Assembly (NCBI GenBank): GCA_016720545.1
Contig: JADKKK010000002.1
Span: 124,001-188,000, forward strand
Direction: 5' to 3'
Origin: Myxococcales bacterium
Lineage (GTDB): Bacteria; Myxococcota_A; Polyangia; Polyangiales; Polyangiaceae
DNA length: 64,000 nucleotides
Below the pieces are notes generated by a model. It was not told the origin of the DNA, made no database searches, and worked only from the letters and a program-made list of their open reading frames with translations. Every line of letters begins with the position of its first letter. The first letter of the stretch is position 1. Positions 27,747 to 36,602 of the stretch are shown here, in pieces. A program made the translations under genes and the position numbers.

Positions 27747-29027
27747 CTAGTGAGCGTGCCAGTCGCCGTCGGCGTCCTGGTACTCCACGTCGACTCCGTC
27801 GAACGACTCTCCGGGATGGAGCTGCACGTCGAAGCGCTTGCCCGCCTCTTCCGTCCGCGCGACGCGCTCCTCTCCCGCGACGATGCGCCACGCGACCGCC
27901 TGAGGGTGATCGTGTCGGCGGTGGGGGCCGGCGACCGTGGCCGCGCCGGGGCGGGGAGAGACGGTGACCTTCACCGGGCCGCCCCCGCCCCCGCCGCCCC
28001 CGCCACCCGGCTTGAGCGTCACCTTGCCGCCCTTGAAGGCGGCGTCGTCGGCGAAGCCGGTCTTGCCAGGCTTGGCCTTCTTGCCGGCGTCTTTGCCTGC
28101 GTCGCCTGCGTCGCCCGCGTCTTTGCCCGCGTCGCCTGCGTCGGCCATCGCGTCGCCGGCGTCCGCGTCGAGGCTGGCGTCTTTGCCCGCGTCGCCCGCG
28201 TCGGCCATCGCGTCGCCCCCCGCCTCGCTCATGGCGTCGGTCGTGGCGTCGGTCATGGCGTCGGAGCCCGCCTCGCTCGTCGCGTCGGCGCCGGCGTCGA
28301 GCCCCGGCTTGGCGTCGTCGCACGACTTGAGGAGGGCGAGCAGCGCGAGCACGAGCGCGAGGAAGCCCGCGCCGAGCAAAAGCCAGAACCACAGCGGGCG
28401 ACCGCTCGGATCCTTCTTCTTCTCAGCCTCGTCGTCCCTCTTCTCGGCGTCGGCGTCTGGGGTCGCGGGAGCGGGCGCAGGAGGCGCCGAGGCCTTCGCG
28501 GCGCCCACCGCCAACGCGGCCCCCGCCGCGAGGGCGCCGGCCCCGAACACCTTTCCGAACTCAGCGTAACCAAAAAGAAATTCCTTCTGTCCGGCCAGCG
28601 TCCGCGGGGTCGCCCCCCAGTTGATGACGTAGAGCCGCTTGTCGGTCGGGCTGTAGAAATAGTTGTCGGTCGTGCCGGCCTCGAGCGACGGCACCGTGAG
28701 GGCGTCGCGGTAGCGGTGGTAGCCGCTGTCCTCGTCGGCGAACGTCTTGGCGACGCGCTCGAGGCAGGCGCGGAACTCTTCGACGGCGGCCGTGGCGTCT
28801 GCCCCGTGTGCGGAGCGCGCCTCCGAGAGCGGCACGAGGCCCGAGAGGTTCCATCGCACGGTGGTCGGGAGGCTCTCGGAGCCCTCGGTCTCGGGGACGA
28901 GCAGGCGCCCGCCGAAGAACTTCTCCTCGTTCAGGTCCGGCGCGAGCTTCCAGATGGAGACGCCGCCGACCAGGTTGGGGAGCCACGTGGTCTCGTCCGC
29001 GTTCGCCTTCGCGTCCTTGTCGCTCAC
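27747..29027 (-). CDS. single-pass membrane protein with low-complexity exposed region (possible SrfA-position protein)
   Basis: 426 residues. The N-terminal domain (about 1-150) contains WLPNLVGGVSIWKLAPDLNEEKFFGGRLLVPE and YHRYRDALTVPSLEAGTTDNYFY. One membrane helix lies at about 210-235 (LWFWLLLGAGFLALVLALLALL). Then comes an Asp/Ala/Gly-rich run of DAGDAGKDAG-type repeats, a ten-Gly stretch, and a small C-terminal beta domain (FDVQLHPGESFDGVDVEYQDADG). I recognise no family; its place between SrfB- and SrfC-like genes is where a third Srf component would sit. GTG 29027 overlaps the previous stop (GTGA). The last codons and stop (GGCACGCTCACTAG) are directly duplicated just after the gene. 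Confidence 0.75.
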   Translation of the reverse strand: MSDKDAKANADETTWLPNLVGGVSIWKLAPDLNEEKFFGGRLLVPETEGSESLPTTVRWNLSGLVPLSEARSAHGADATAAVEEFRACLERVAKTFADEDSGYHRYRDALTVPSLEAGTTDNYFYSPTDKRLYVINWGATPRTLAGQKEFLFGYAEFGKVFGAGALAAGAALAVGAAKASAPPAPAPATPDADAEKRDDEAEKKKDPSGRPLWFWLLLGAGFLALVLALLALLKSCDDAKPGLDAGADATSEAGSDAMTDATTDAMSEAGGDAMADAGDAGKDASLDADAGDAMADAGDAGKDAGDAGDAGKDAGKKAKPGKTGFADDAAFKGGKVTLKPGGGGGGGGGGPVKVTVSPRPGAATVAGPHRRHDHPQAVAWRIVAGEERVARTEEAGKRFDVQLHPGESFDGVDVEYQDADGDWHAH

Positions 29028-29683
29028 GTTCGCACCTGCGCTTTCATTCGTACGGTCCCGGTGGCGGTGACCCGCGCCAAGAAGCTCGCGCGCGCCGTCA
29101 CGCGCGCGCTGTGCGGATCGCTGCCGCGGTCGCGCTCGTGGAGCTGGGAGTCGAACACGGCCACGTGGTCGACGCTCTCGAACCGGACGCGCTCGAGCTG
29201 GCTCGTGAGCAGCGCGGCGAGCAGCGGCGCCGAGCGCGCGACGAGATCGCGGTCGAGCCCGGCGGCCGCCGCGAACGAGTAGAACGATCGGCTCGCCTCG
29301 TAGCCCACGCGCACGCGGACCTCTTCGTCCAATTCGGCGCGAAAATAGAGGTTCAGCGCGCTCGCGAGCACGAGGGACAGCTCACGGGCCCGCTCGTTCT
29401 TGCGCGATCCGATGTGCTCCGCGAGCGCCCCGAGCACGAGGCGGAGCGGGAACGGTTTGTCGTTCGGCCGGGCGCCGAGGATCGTGTCGTCGAGGATGTC
29501 GGAGAGCATGAGGCGCGCGAGCACGTCGGCCTCGGCAGCGCCCGCGGCCGAGGGCGCGGTCACCTGCGGCTGGGGCGAGGTCCGCGCGGGGCCGAGCGCG
29601 ATCTCCAGGTCGCGCCGGAGCGCCCCGGCGTCGAGCCCGCGCTCGAGGTGCGCCAGCAAGGCGCGCACGAGCGGATCGGTCAC
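29024..29683 (-). CDS. helical protein of unknown function in Srf-like operon
   Basis: 219 residues, family not recognised. It is predicted mostly helical with amphipathic stretches (VRALLAHLERGLDAGALRRDLEIALG, VLARLMLSDILDDTIL, RARELSLVLASALNLYFRAEL) and a C-terminal beta-like part (RVRFESVDHVAVFDSQL, SARVTARASFLARVTATGTVRM). No signal or membrane segment. GTG 29683 overlaps the TGA of the SrfB-like gene (GTGA), and its own TGA overlaps the GTG of the next gene in the same way. This tight coupling suggests a stoichiometric partner of the two neighbours. Confidence 0.75.
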   Translation of the reverse strand: MTDPLVRALLAHLERGLDAGALRRDLEIALGPARTSPQPQVTAPSAAGAAEADVLARLMLSDILDDTILGARPNDKPFPLRLVLGALAEHIGSRKNERARELSLVLASALNLYFRAELDEEVRVRVGYEASRSFYSFAAAAGLDRDLVARSAPLLAALLTSQLERVRFESVDHVAVFDSQLHERDRGSDPHSARVTARASFLARVTATGTVRMKAQVRT

Positions 29684-32463
29684 GGGTACCTCGAGCGGTC
29701 GGTGAGGACGCCCGTGTCGATCCAGTAGCGGTCTTGGGCGATGGTCTTCAGGGCGAGCAGGAAGTCGGTCGGCTCGAACTGGTAGGCGCCGCGCTGGGAG
29801 GTGACGCCGGCGATGGAGATCTGCCCGTCCGCCGCGCGTTGGAACTCCAGGCTCACGCGGTCCTCGAGGAGGGCGGCCTCCACCTCCGGGCTCTGCGGGC
29901 GCACCTCGAAGAGCGGCGCGCCGTCCATCTCCTGGGACGCGACGTTGCGGAACCCGATGCGCATGCCGTTCGTGTACGTGAAGGGCTTGCTGCGCTGCAC
30001 GCCGCGCGCGCCGGAGGCCGCCCCGGTGAACAGCTCGTTGTCCTTGGCGATGTGCGGCTCCGAGTCCTGGTAGAGCCCGTAAATGGGGCTCTCCTTCGCG
30101 TCCTCGATCGCGTCGATGAGGAACCCCGGCAGCAAGTTTCGGCTCGCGAGGTGGAGGATGGCCGCGCCGGCCGTCACGGTCGACTTCGGATCCTTGATGC
30201 GGCCCTGGTCCTTCCACTTCGACGGGTACCACTCGCCGACGCGGAAGCTCGCCATGGTCTTGATGCGCGGCGGCGCGACGGGCAGCTCGTTCACGAAGAG
30301 ATCGCGCACGCAGCGTAGACGCGCGGAGCGGCCGGCGAGCACGACGAGGTCGACGTCGAACTGCGCGAGGATGTCCGCGTACCGGCGCATCGGCTCGCGG
30401 AGGACCCGCGCGATGGTCTTCTCGACCTCGGCCCGGTCGAGGCGGAGGGAGAGGTTCATGAGCCCCGGGAATCCGGGCACGGCGCTCGACAGGAACGCGT
30501 CGGCCTCGGCGAGCACGGTGGCGGGCGCGTCGGGCACCTGGAAGAGCTCCAGCACCTCGGGCACGAAGTAGGCCTTCTCCGCGAGGTGCCCCGCGGGAGC
30601 GGCGCCCTCGGCGAGCGCCCAGAAGCAGCGCGCGAGGGGCATCCAGAAGTAGGGCACGAGCTTGCCGCGCAGCGTGCGCCACGAGGTGCCGAAGCCCGCG
30701 TCTCCCTCGGAGAACAGGTGCTCCATGCGCGCGCGCGCGGCGGGCGAGGGGAGCTGCGAGAGCACCTGATCGAAGATGAGATCGGCGACGAGCGCGCGGC
30801 ACACCTCGTCGCCCGCGACGTTGATCCCGTCCTGAAAGAGCTTTCGGATCCGCAGTGAGGTTCCGGCGCCTGGGAGCCTGTCCTCGTACTCGGCGATCAT
30901 GACGTCGCTCGTGCCGCCGCCGATGTCGATCGACGCGATGCGCAGCCGCGCCCCCCCGGCGTCGTTCGCGCCGCGGCCGTAGATCTGGATGAGCTCCTCC
31001 ATGCTCCCGCCGAAGGTCTGTGACGCCTCCTGGTAGACGTAGACCATCTGGGCGGCCAGGGCCTCGTCGGTGAAGAGGAACGGCTCGAACGCGCCCTCGG
31101 CGGTCACGTTGGGGCGGTGCTCGGGCGCGATGCCGAGGAGGTGGCACGCGAGGACGACGGCGTTGCGCACGAGTGTATCATACACGTGTCGCTCCTCGGC
31201 GCGCATCGCCGAGGGGTACGTGAGCACGAGCGATCGCAGCACGCGTGGGTTCGCCTCTTTCCCTTGGAAGCGTCGGTAGCTGGGCGAGCCGAGCTGCGCG
31301 TACGCCTGCGCCAGGATCTCCACGATCGCGAACAGCATCATGGTGCGCGGCGCGTACCGTGGGTCGACGGGGGTCTGCGGGCCGTCTTCGCGCAGATAGA
31401 GGCCGCCGGCGTCCTCGGGCAGGTACTTCAGGATCCGCCCGAAGACGGTGCGGTACTCCTCGCCCAAGCGCTCCGCGAAGAACCAGCGGTCCTCGGTCTG
31501 TCGGTGGTCCCAGAGGTACCGCTTCGGGCCCGACAGGCTGCACGCGTAGCGGTGGGGCGTCTCGAGCGCGCGATCGAGCGCCTCGCGCCCCAGCCTCGCG
31601 ACCGAGGGCCACGCGAAGCCGTCGCCCGTCGCCACGGGCGCCACCGAGCGGTCGAACGGGCTCGGCCGAAACGTGATGCGCGAGTCGAAGCACTCCTCGT
31701 CGACCGAGAACGGGCTCGACAGGTTCCGCATGACGAGCGGGAGCGCGAACATGCCCTTGTCGCGCGCCTCGACGAGCAACGCCGAGGAGCGCGAGTTGCC
31801 GAAGTCGAGCACGAGCGAGACCGGCACGGGCACGCGGTTCGAGATGCGTGTAAAGTGCAGCTTCGGGATCTGCGGCGCGAGCACGTCGAGCAGGGCGGCG
31901 AGCTTGAAGAGCGCCTTGTCGATGCCCGCCCGCTCGAGCCGGCGCACGAGCTCGCGCGCCTCGGCGAGGTCGAGGAACCCGGCGATCTCCTGCTTGTCGA
32001 GGGCGCGGAACGGGCGCCCCTCGTCGAGGGCGGCGTCGAGCGCGCGCCCCCGCGAGCCGGCGCGCTCGATCGTGTCCACCGCGAGGAGGGCGCGGACGCC
32101 GCCGGCCTCCTGGGCCAGGAACACCTGCACCGCGAATGGGCAGGAGAGCTGCGTCGGCACGGGCAGCCAGCGCCCCGCGAGCTCGGAGAGCGCGTCGAGC
32201 GACGACACCTCTACGTCAGGATCCTCGCCCGGGAGCGCGCGCCTCACCGACCACGCCTCGGTGCCTGGCGCGGTCTGCGGCGCTTGCATCATCATGAAGC
32301 TCGCGACCACGTCGGGCAGGCCGCTCGCGAGCGACAGCTCGTGGAACACCACGCCCGAGTTGAAGAACAGCTCCACGACCTCGGTCGTGGGCGCGATGTT
32401 CTCCCCCGCGGAAGTCGCCCTGCCTCCGCCCTCGCCGTCGAGGGACACCTTTCGTTTGACCAT
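29680..32463 (-). CDS. srfB: SrfB-like protein with actin/Hsp70 ATPase fold
   Basis: 927 residues, first gene of the operon. It carries the nucleotide-binding motifs of the actin/Hsp70/sugar kinase superfamily: phosphate-1 LVLDFGNSRSSALLVE (about 217-232), phosphate-2 SIDIGGGTSD (about 511-520) and an adenosine-type LVVLAGRSARLRC (near 710). Size and motif order fit the virulence factor SrfB family (Pfam PF07520). The N-terminal 200 residues and C-terminal 150 residues are specific to this family. It should be a cytoplasmic ATPase or nucleotide-driven switch. ATG 32463 is 37 bp from the divergent phosphatase gene, so a compact divergent promoter must lie there. Confidence 0.83.
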   Translation of the reverse strand: MVKRKVSLDGEGGGRATSAGENIAPTTEVVELFFNSGVVFHELSLASGLPDVVASFMMMQAPQTAPGTEAWSVRRALPGEDPDVEVSSLDALSELAGRWLPVPTQLSCPFAVQVFLAQEAGGVRALLAVDTIERAGSRGRALDAALDEGRPFRALDKQEIAGFLDLAEARELVRRLERAGIDKALFKLAALLDVLAPQIPKLHFTRISNRVPVPVSLVLDFGNSRSSALLVEARDKGMFALPLVMRNLSSPFSVDEECFDSRITFRPSPFDRSVAPVATGDGFAWPSVARLGREALDRALETPHRYACSLSGPKRYLWDHRQTEDRWFFAERLGEEYRTVFGRILKYLPEDAGGLYLREDGPQTPVDPRYAPRTMMLFAIVEILAQAYAQLGSPSYRRFQGKEANPRVLRSLVLTYPSAMRAEERHVYDTLVRNAVVLACHLLGIAPEHRPNVTAEGAFEPFLFTDEALAAQMVYVYQEASQTFGGSMEELIQIYGRGANDAGGARLRIASIDIGGGTSDVMIAEYEDRLPGAGTSLRIRKLFQDGINVAGDEVCRALVADLIFDQVLSQLPSPAARARMEHLFSEGDAGFGTSWRTLRGKLVPYFWMPLARCFWALAEGAAPAGHLAEKAYFVPEVLELFQVPDAPATVLAEADAFLSSAVPGFPGLMNLSLRLDRAEVEKTIARVLREPMRRYADILAQFDVDLVVLAGRSARLRCVRDLFVNELPVAPPRIKTMASFRVGEWYPSKWKDQGRIKDPKSTVTAGAAILHLASRNLLPGFLIDAIEDAKESPIYGLYQDSEPHIAKDNELFTGAASGARGVQRSKPFTYTNGMRIGFRNVASQEMDGAPLFEVRPQSPEVEAALLEDRVSLEFQRAADGQISIAGVTSQRGAYQFEPTDFLLALKTIAQDRYWIDTGVLTDRSRYP

Positions 32464-32500
32464 CGGTTGACCCGGCCCGAGACGCTATCATGAGCGCGCC

Positions 32501-33169
32501 ATGTCCGCGCCGCTCGTCCTGAAACTCGTGAGGCACGGCCAATCGCGCGCCAACACGGCAGAGTACGATCCCCAGAGCCACGGAGACTTCCGGGCGGAGC
32601 TCACGCCGCTCGGGGTCGAGCAAGCGCGCGGGGCGGGCCTCGAGCTCGGGGCCGAGTTTCTGCGCGACGCGCTCGTGTACGCCTCGCCGTATCGCCGCGC
32701 CCAGCAGACGCTCGGGGCCATCTTCGAGGCCACCGGCGGCGCGGAGCTGCCCGCCGGCGTGTACGAGGACCCGCGCCTACGGGAGGTCGACCACGGCTAC
32801 GGAGACGTGAAACAGCAGGAGCGGCTCCGCGAGACGCACGGCTGGTTCTACTACCGCTACGAGGGCGGCGAGAGCCCCGCCGACTGCTACGACCGCGTCT
32901 CGGGCTTCCTGGAGAGCCTGATGCGCCAGGTGGAGCGTAAGGCCGCCACGCGCGTGCTCGTGGTCACCCACGGGCTCGCGCTGCGCTGCTTCGTCACGCG
33001 GTTCCTGCACCTCACGGTGGCCGAGTTCGAGAGCCTCCAGAACCCCGCCAACGGGGCGGTGGTGACCCTCGCCCCGCCGGACCTCCTCGCGGGGCTGCCG
33101 GGGCCGAAGCTCGTGCGGCGGCGCTTTGGGGTCGCCGGGCTCCGCTTCTACGACGGCGCGACCTCGTGA
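32501..33169 (+). CDS. histidine phosphatase family protein (phosphoglycerate mutase-like)
   Basis: 222 residues. The catalytic RHG motif is at the N-terminus (LKLVRHGQSRAN), the second Arg is in YASPYRRAQQT, a Glu lies in LREVDHGYGD, and the second His is in VLVVTHGLALRC. This is the branch-1 histidine phosphatase fold, which transfers phosphate through a phospho-His. Substrates vary too widely to predict; the family includes alpha-ribazole phosphatases and broad phosphomonoesterases. It is transcribed away from the Srf-like operon, and no functional link is evident. Confidence 0.9.
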   Translation: MSAPLVLKLVRHGQSRANTAEYDPQSHGDFRAELTPLGVEQARGAGLELGAEFLRDALVYASPYRRAQQTLGAIFEATGGAELPAGVYEDPRLREVDHGYGDVKQQERLRETHGWFYYRYEGGESPADCYDRVSGFLESLMRQVERKAATRVLVVTHGLALRCFVTRFLHLTVAEFESLQNPANGAVVTLAPPDLLAGLPGPKLVRRRFGVAGLRFYDGATS

Positions 33170-33318
33170 TTGTGCCAACGTGTGCCAAATGCGAAGATCG
33201 CGCGTCCGGCGCCAGGAGTGCGGGCGTCCGGCGGCGAGGAAGCGTCGAAATGCCTGGAAAACTCCCTGAGCGGCGCTTGGCGCGGGTCTTGCGAAAGCGC
33301 CCTCGTGCAGGAGGCTTC

Positions 33319-34893
33319 ATGAGTCGAAGTGCTGGCGGGGCCCTCACGGCCCTCACCGTGCTGTTTGCTTTTGGGTGCGGGGCCTCGAGCGCCGCGGACT
33401 CGTTCACCTCGGCCTCGGATGGCCCCTCGAGCGGCGGCCCCAGTTCGCCCAGCGTGGGCGCGGACGGGGGCACCGCCGCGCCCGCGCCGCCCGAGCAAGA
33501 GGTCGAGAGCGACTACGAGGCGCCGGTCGCGACGGGGCGGTACGTGTGGGTGACGAACCCGAAGAGCGGCCGCGTCGCGCTCATCGACGCGACCACCCTC
33601 GAGGTGCGCACCGTCGAGGCCGGCAACGGGCCCACGTACCTCGCGGCCGTGCCGACGCAGACCGGCGACGCCGCGGTGGTGTTCAACGTGCTCTCGCGCG
33701 ACGCGACCCTGCTCCGCGCCGAGAACGGCGCCATCACGCAGAAGACCTTCAAGGCGGCCCCGGCGAACAGCTGGGCGTTCTCGAAGGACGGCCGCTGGGC
33801 GATCGCCTGGAGCGACGCGCGGAAGGAGCCGAGCGCGGGCAAGGCGCTGGGCTTCCAGGACCTGTCGATCCTCGACCTCCAGTCGGGCACGACGACGATC
33901 CTGTCCGTCGGCTACCGGCCGGTGGCCGTAGGGTTCGCCGAGGGCAGCGCGCGGGCTCACGCGGTCACGCAGGACGGCATCGCGATCCTCGACCTCTCCG
34001 GCCCCGCGCCGCGGCTCTCGCGCAACGTGGCGATCTCGGACACTCCGCTCGAGGACTCCGGCTCGCGCGACGTGTCGGTCACACCGAACGGGCAGTACGC
34101 GTTCATTCGTCGCGACGGCCGCGCCGACATCACCGCGGTCACCCTCGAGACCGGCACGCGCACGGCGATCACGCTGAACGGGCCCGTGACCGATCTCGAT
34201 CTGTCCAGCGCGGGCGACCGCGCCGTGGCGGTCGTGCGCAACACAGCCCAGGTGGCCATCCTCCCGGTCCCCGCGATCATCACGGCGCCGACCGCGTTCA
34301 GCTCGCTCACCGTCACGGGAGAGACCATCGGCTCGGTCGCCCTCTCGCCCTCCGGCGACACCGGCCTGCTCTACACGAACGCCAGCGCGGTCGAGCGCCT
34401 CAGCATCCTCAAGATCGCCGCCACTCCGACGGTGCGAACGGTCAAGCTCTACTCGCCGGTGCTGTCGGTCTTCGCGGCGCCCGACGCCCTGCACGCGGTC
34501 GTGCTCCACGACGCCTCGAAGGGCGTGGGCGGCACGCCGGGCGCCTTCAGCCTCGTCCCCGTCGGCGCCGAGCTGCCGGCCAAGATCGTCGCGACCCTCG
34601 CGCCGCCGACCGCCGTCGCCGTGCGAAACGACCGCGCGATCGTCGCCGAGCGCGACGACAAGACGCGAGTGTTCGGGGTGTACCTGGCGAAGCTTCCCTC
34701 GTTCGCGGTCGACCGCTTTCCGCTCGCCAGCCCGCCCACCGCGGTGGGCGTCATGGAGAGCGCCGGCCGAGCGTTCGTCGCGCAACAGCACCCCGAGGGG
34801 CGCCTCACCTTCATCGATCTCTCCACAGGGCTGTCGCGCACGTTGACCGGCTTCGAGCTGGCGTCGCGCGTCGTCGACGGGAGCAAGCCATGA
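33319..34893 (+). CDS. beta-propeller lipoprotein (YVTN/WD40-like)
   Basis: 524-residue precursor. ATG 33319 follows AGGAGG at 33309-33314. The signal peptide ends in FAFGC, then a Ser/Gly/Pro linker, then a propeller from about residue 70 to the end with recurring blades (RYVWVTNPKSGRVALIDATTLEVRTVEAG, WAFSKDGRWAIAWSD, DVSVTPNGQYAFIRRDG, SVALSPSGDTGLLYTN). Such proteins are scaffolds on the outer membrane or periplasmic face. Its stop overlaps the next ATG (ATGA), making it the first gene of a coupled three-gene operon. Confidence 0.85.
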   Translation: MSRSAGGALTALTVLFAFGCGASSAADSFTSASDGPSSGGPSSPSVGADGGTAAPAPPEQEVESDYEAPVATGRYVWVTNPKSGRVALIDATTLEVRTVEAGNGPTYLAAVPTQTGDAAVVFNVLSRDATLLRAENGAITQKTFKAAPANSWAFSKDGRWAIAWSDARKEPSAGKALGFQDLSILDLQSGTTTILSVGYRPVAVGFAEGSARAHAVTQDGIAILDLSGPAPRLSRNVAISDTPLEDSGSRDVSVTPNGQYAFIRRDGRADITAVTLETGTRTAITLNGPVTDLDLSSAGDRAVAVVRNTAQVAILPVPAIITAPTAFSSLTVTGETIGSVALSPSGDTGLLYTNASAVERLSILKIAATPTVRTVKLYSPVLSVFAAPDALHAVVLHDASKGVGGTPGAFSLVPVGAELPAKIVATLAPPTAVAVRNDRAIVAERDDKTRVFGVYLAKLPSFAVDRFPLASPPTAVGVMESAGRAFVAQQHPEGRLTFIDLSTGLSRTLTGFELASRVVDGSKP

Positions 34894-36602
34894 GCCGTTC
34901 ATCCAAGCCACGCGCCGAGGTCCTCCACGCCCCGGCATCGTTCCCTCGCTCCTCGGGCCGCCGGTGGACCGCCTTCACGGGCCTCGCGCTCCTCGTTTCG
35001 GCGTGCGGCGAGCGCGACGAGGTGTACGACAAAGGGATCGGCAAGGCCGAGTCGTTCGGCCTCACCGACCGCGTCGCGCTCGTCGACGGCGCCGCCGACA
35101 GGGCGCTGGTGCTCACCGCCCGCGGCGACGAGGTCGACCGCAGCTTCGTGCCGGTCGGGAAGGGCATCACCCGCTCGCTCGCGTCCCAGGACCGCAAGCG
35201 ACTGTTCGTGCTCTCGGCGGGCGAGAGCCCGCGCCGAAAGGAAGACGACGAGCGGCCGAGTCTCACGATCATCGAGGCCCCGGCGGAGGTGGGCGCGGAG
35301 TCCGTGGTGCGCCGCTTCAACCTCGAGTCGCCCCACACGGGCATCGCGATCGATCCTGCCGGGCGGTACGCGGCGGTGTTCGCGGCGCCCACGACGAGCG
35401 GCGCGACGCCGGTCTTTCTGGAAAATCCGAATGAAATCATAATTCTCGACCTCGCAGCGCCCAACGGTGGCGCCGTGATCGCGCGCACCCTCCGGAGCTT
35501 CGGGGGCCGCCCGCAGCGGCTCACGTTCACGCCCACGCTGTCGCTCCCCGGCGGGCCGCGTCGTCTGCTCGTCGTCGAGACCAACCAAGACGTCGTGCTG
35601 CTCGATCTCAACCACGTGGGCGACGTGCCGCCGCGCCCGGAGATCACCGTACGACTCACGAGCGGCCTCAGCGCCAAGGCGCTCGTCCCGGCCGGCGTCG
35701 TGGTCGACGACGGAGATCCCGCGAAGACCGACGACGCGCGCATCGGAGTCCGGCTGGAGAACGACTCGAGCGTCGTCACGCTCACGCTCGAGCCGCGCCC
35801 CGCCGACCCGCCCGGCGCGCCCGCGCCTGCGCCGGGCGCCGGGGCGCTGAACGATTTCGCCCCCACCGTGAACCTCACCGACGTCGGCGGGCTCCCGGGA
35901 GACATCGCGTTCGTCCGCACCGACGCCGGTGTCCGCTTGGCGGCCATCGTGCCGCCCACGCAGAGCGCCGTGCTCATCGATCCGCAGACGAGCGTCACCA
36001 CGAACGTCGCGCTGCCCGGTCGGTTCGGGCGCATCTCGCTCATCACCGACATCGTGGGCGGCGCCGCGACCCCCGGGCGCACGGACACCGCGCTCCTCTA
36101 CGGCGGGACGGGCGGCTCGGCCGGGGTGGCCTTCTGGTCGCTCGGGAAGGCGAGCGGGCAGCCCTACCGCAGCGTCGAGGTGGTGAGCCTCGAGTCGGCG
36201 GTGACGGGCGTGCTCGACGTGCCGCCCCCGCGCGCCGAGCTCAAGGTGCTCCAGGTCGCGACGAACGCCGTGTACGTGCTGAACCTGTCCACGCGCACGG
36301 CGTCTCCCCTCACGGTGCAGAGCCGGGCCTCGATCCACGTCACCGACGACGGGCAGCGGCTATGGGCGTACCAGCCCGGCGGCCCCCAGCTCGCGCAGGT
36401 GGTCCTCGAGAACATCCACCCGGTGCAGCTGCCGCTCGACCGCTCGATCAGCGCGGTGTTCGAGGTGGCGAAGCCCGGCGGGCGGTCGCTGCTCGCGCTC
36501 GACGCTCGCGCCGCGATGGGCGTCACCGTGCTCGACGCGCTCTCTCCGAACACCGCGACCTCGCGGTCCTATTACGGCCTCTTGCTCGAGGGACTCCAAT
36601 GA
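34890..36602 (+). CDS. second beta-propeller lipoprotein
   Basis: 570-residue precursor with a lipobox LVSAC preceded by a hydrophobic core (FTGLALLVSAC), after an unusually long 30-residue basic N-region. The mature part is again propeller-like (DRALVLTARGDEVDRSFVPVGKGITRSLASQD, GIAIDPAGRYAAVFAA, RLLVVETNQDVVLLDLN, SIHVTDDGQRLWAYQPGG). It differs from its upstream neighbour but probably arose from a similar protein. Both ends are coupled by ATGA overlaps (34890-34893 and 36599-36602), so the three proteins are probably made together and may form one complex. Confidence 0.85.
   Translation: MSRSSKPRAEVLHAPASFPRSSGRRWTAFTGLALLVSACGERDEVYDKGIGKAESFGLTDRVALVDGAADRALVLTARGDEVDRSFVPVGKGITRSLASQDRKRLFVLSAGESPRRKEDDERPSLTIIEAPAEVGAESVVRRFNLESPHTGIAIDPAGRYAAVFAAPTTSGATPVFLENPNEIIILDLAAPNGGAVIARTLRSFGGRPQRLTFTPTLSLPGGPRRLLVVETNQDVVLLDLNHVGDVPPRPEITVRLTSGLSAKALVPAGVVVDDGDPAKTDDARIGVRLENDSSVVTLTLEPRPADPPGAPAPAPGAGALNDFAPTVNLTDVGGLPGDIAFVRTDAGVRLAAIVPPTQSAVLIDPQTSVTTNVALPGRFGRISLITDIVGGAATPGRTDTALLYGGTGGSAGVAFWSLGKASGQPYRSVEVVSLESAVTGVLDVPPPRAELKVLQVATNAVYVLNLSTRTASPLTVQSRASIHVTDDGQRLWAYQPGGPQLAQVVLENIHPVQLPLDRSISAVFEVAKPGGRSLLALDARAAMGVTVLDALSPNTATSRSYYGLLLEGLQ

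Noticed and set aside
31117..32493. 458-codon plus-strand frame opposite srfB
   Set aside because: Antisense shadow; the SrfB nucleotide-binding motifs are on the minus strand.
33148..34938. 596-codon minus-strand frame opposite the first propeller lipoprotein
   Set aside because: Arg/Asp/Val-rich antisense product; the plus strand has a ribosome site, lipobox and propeller blades.
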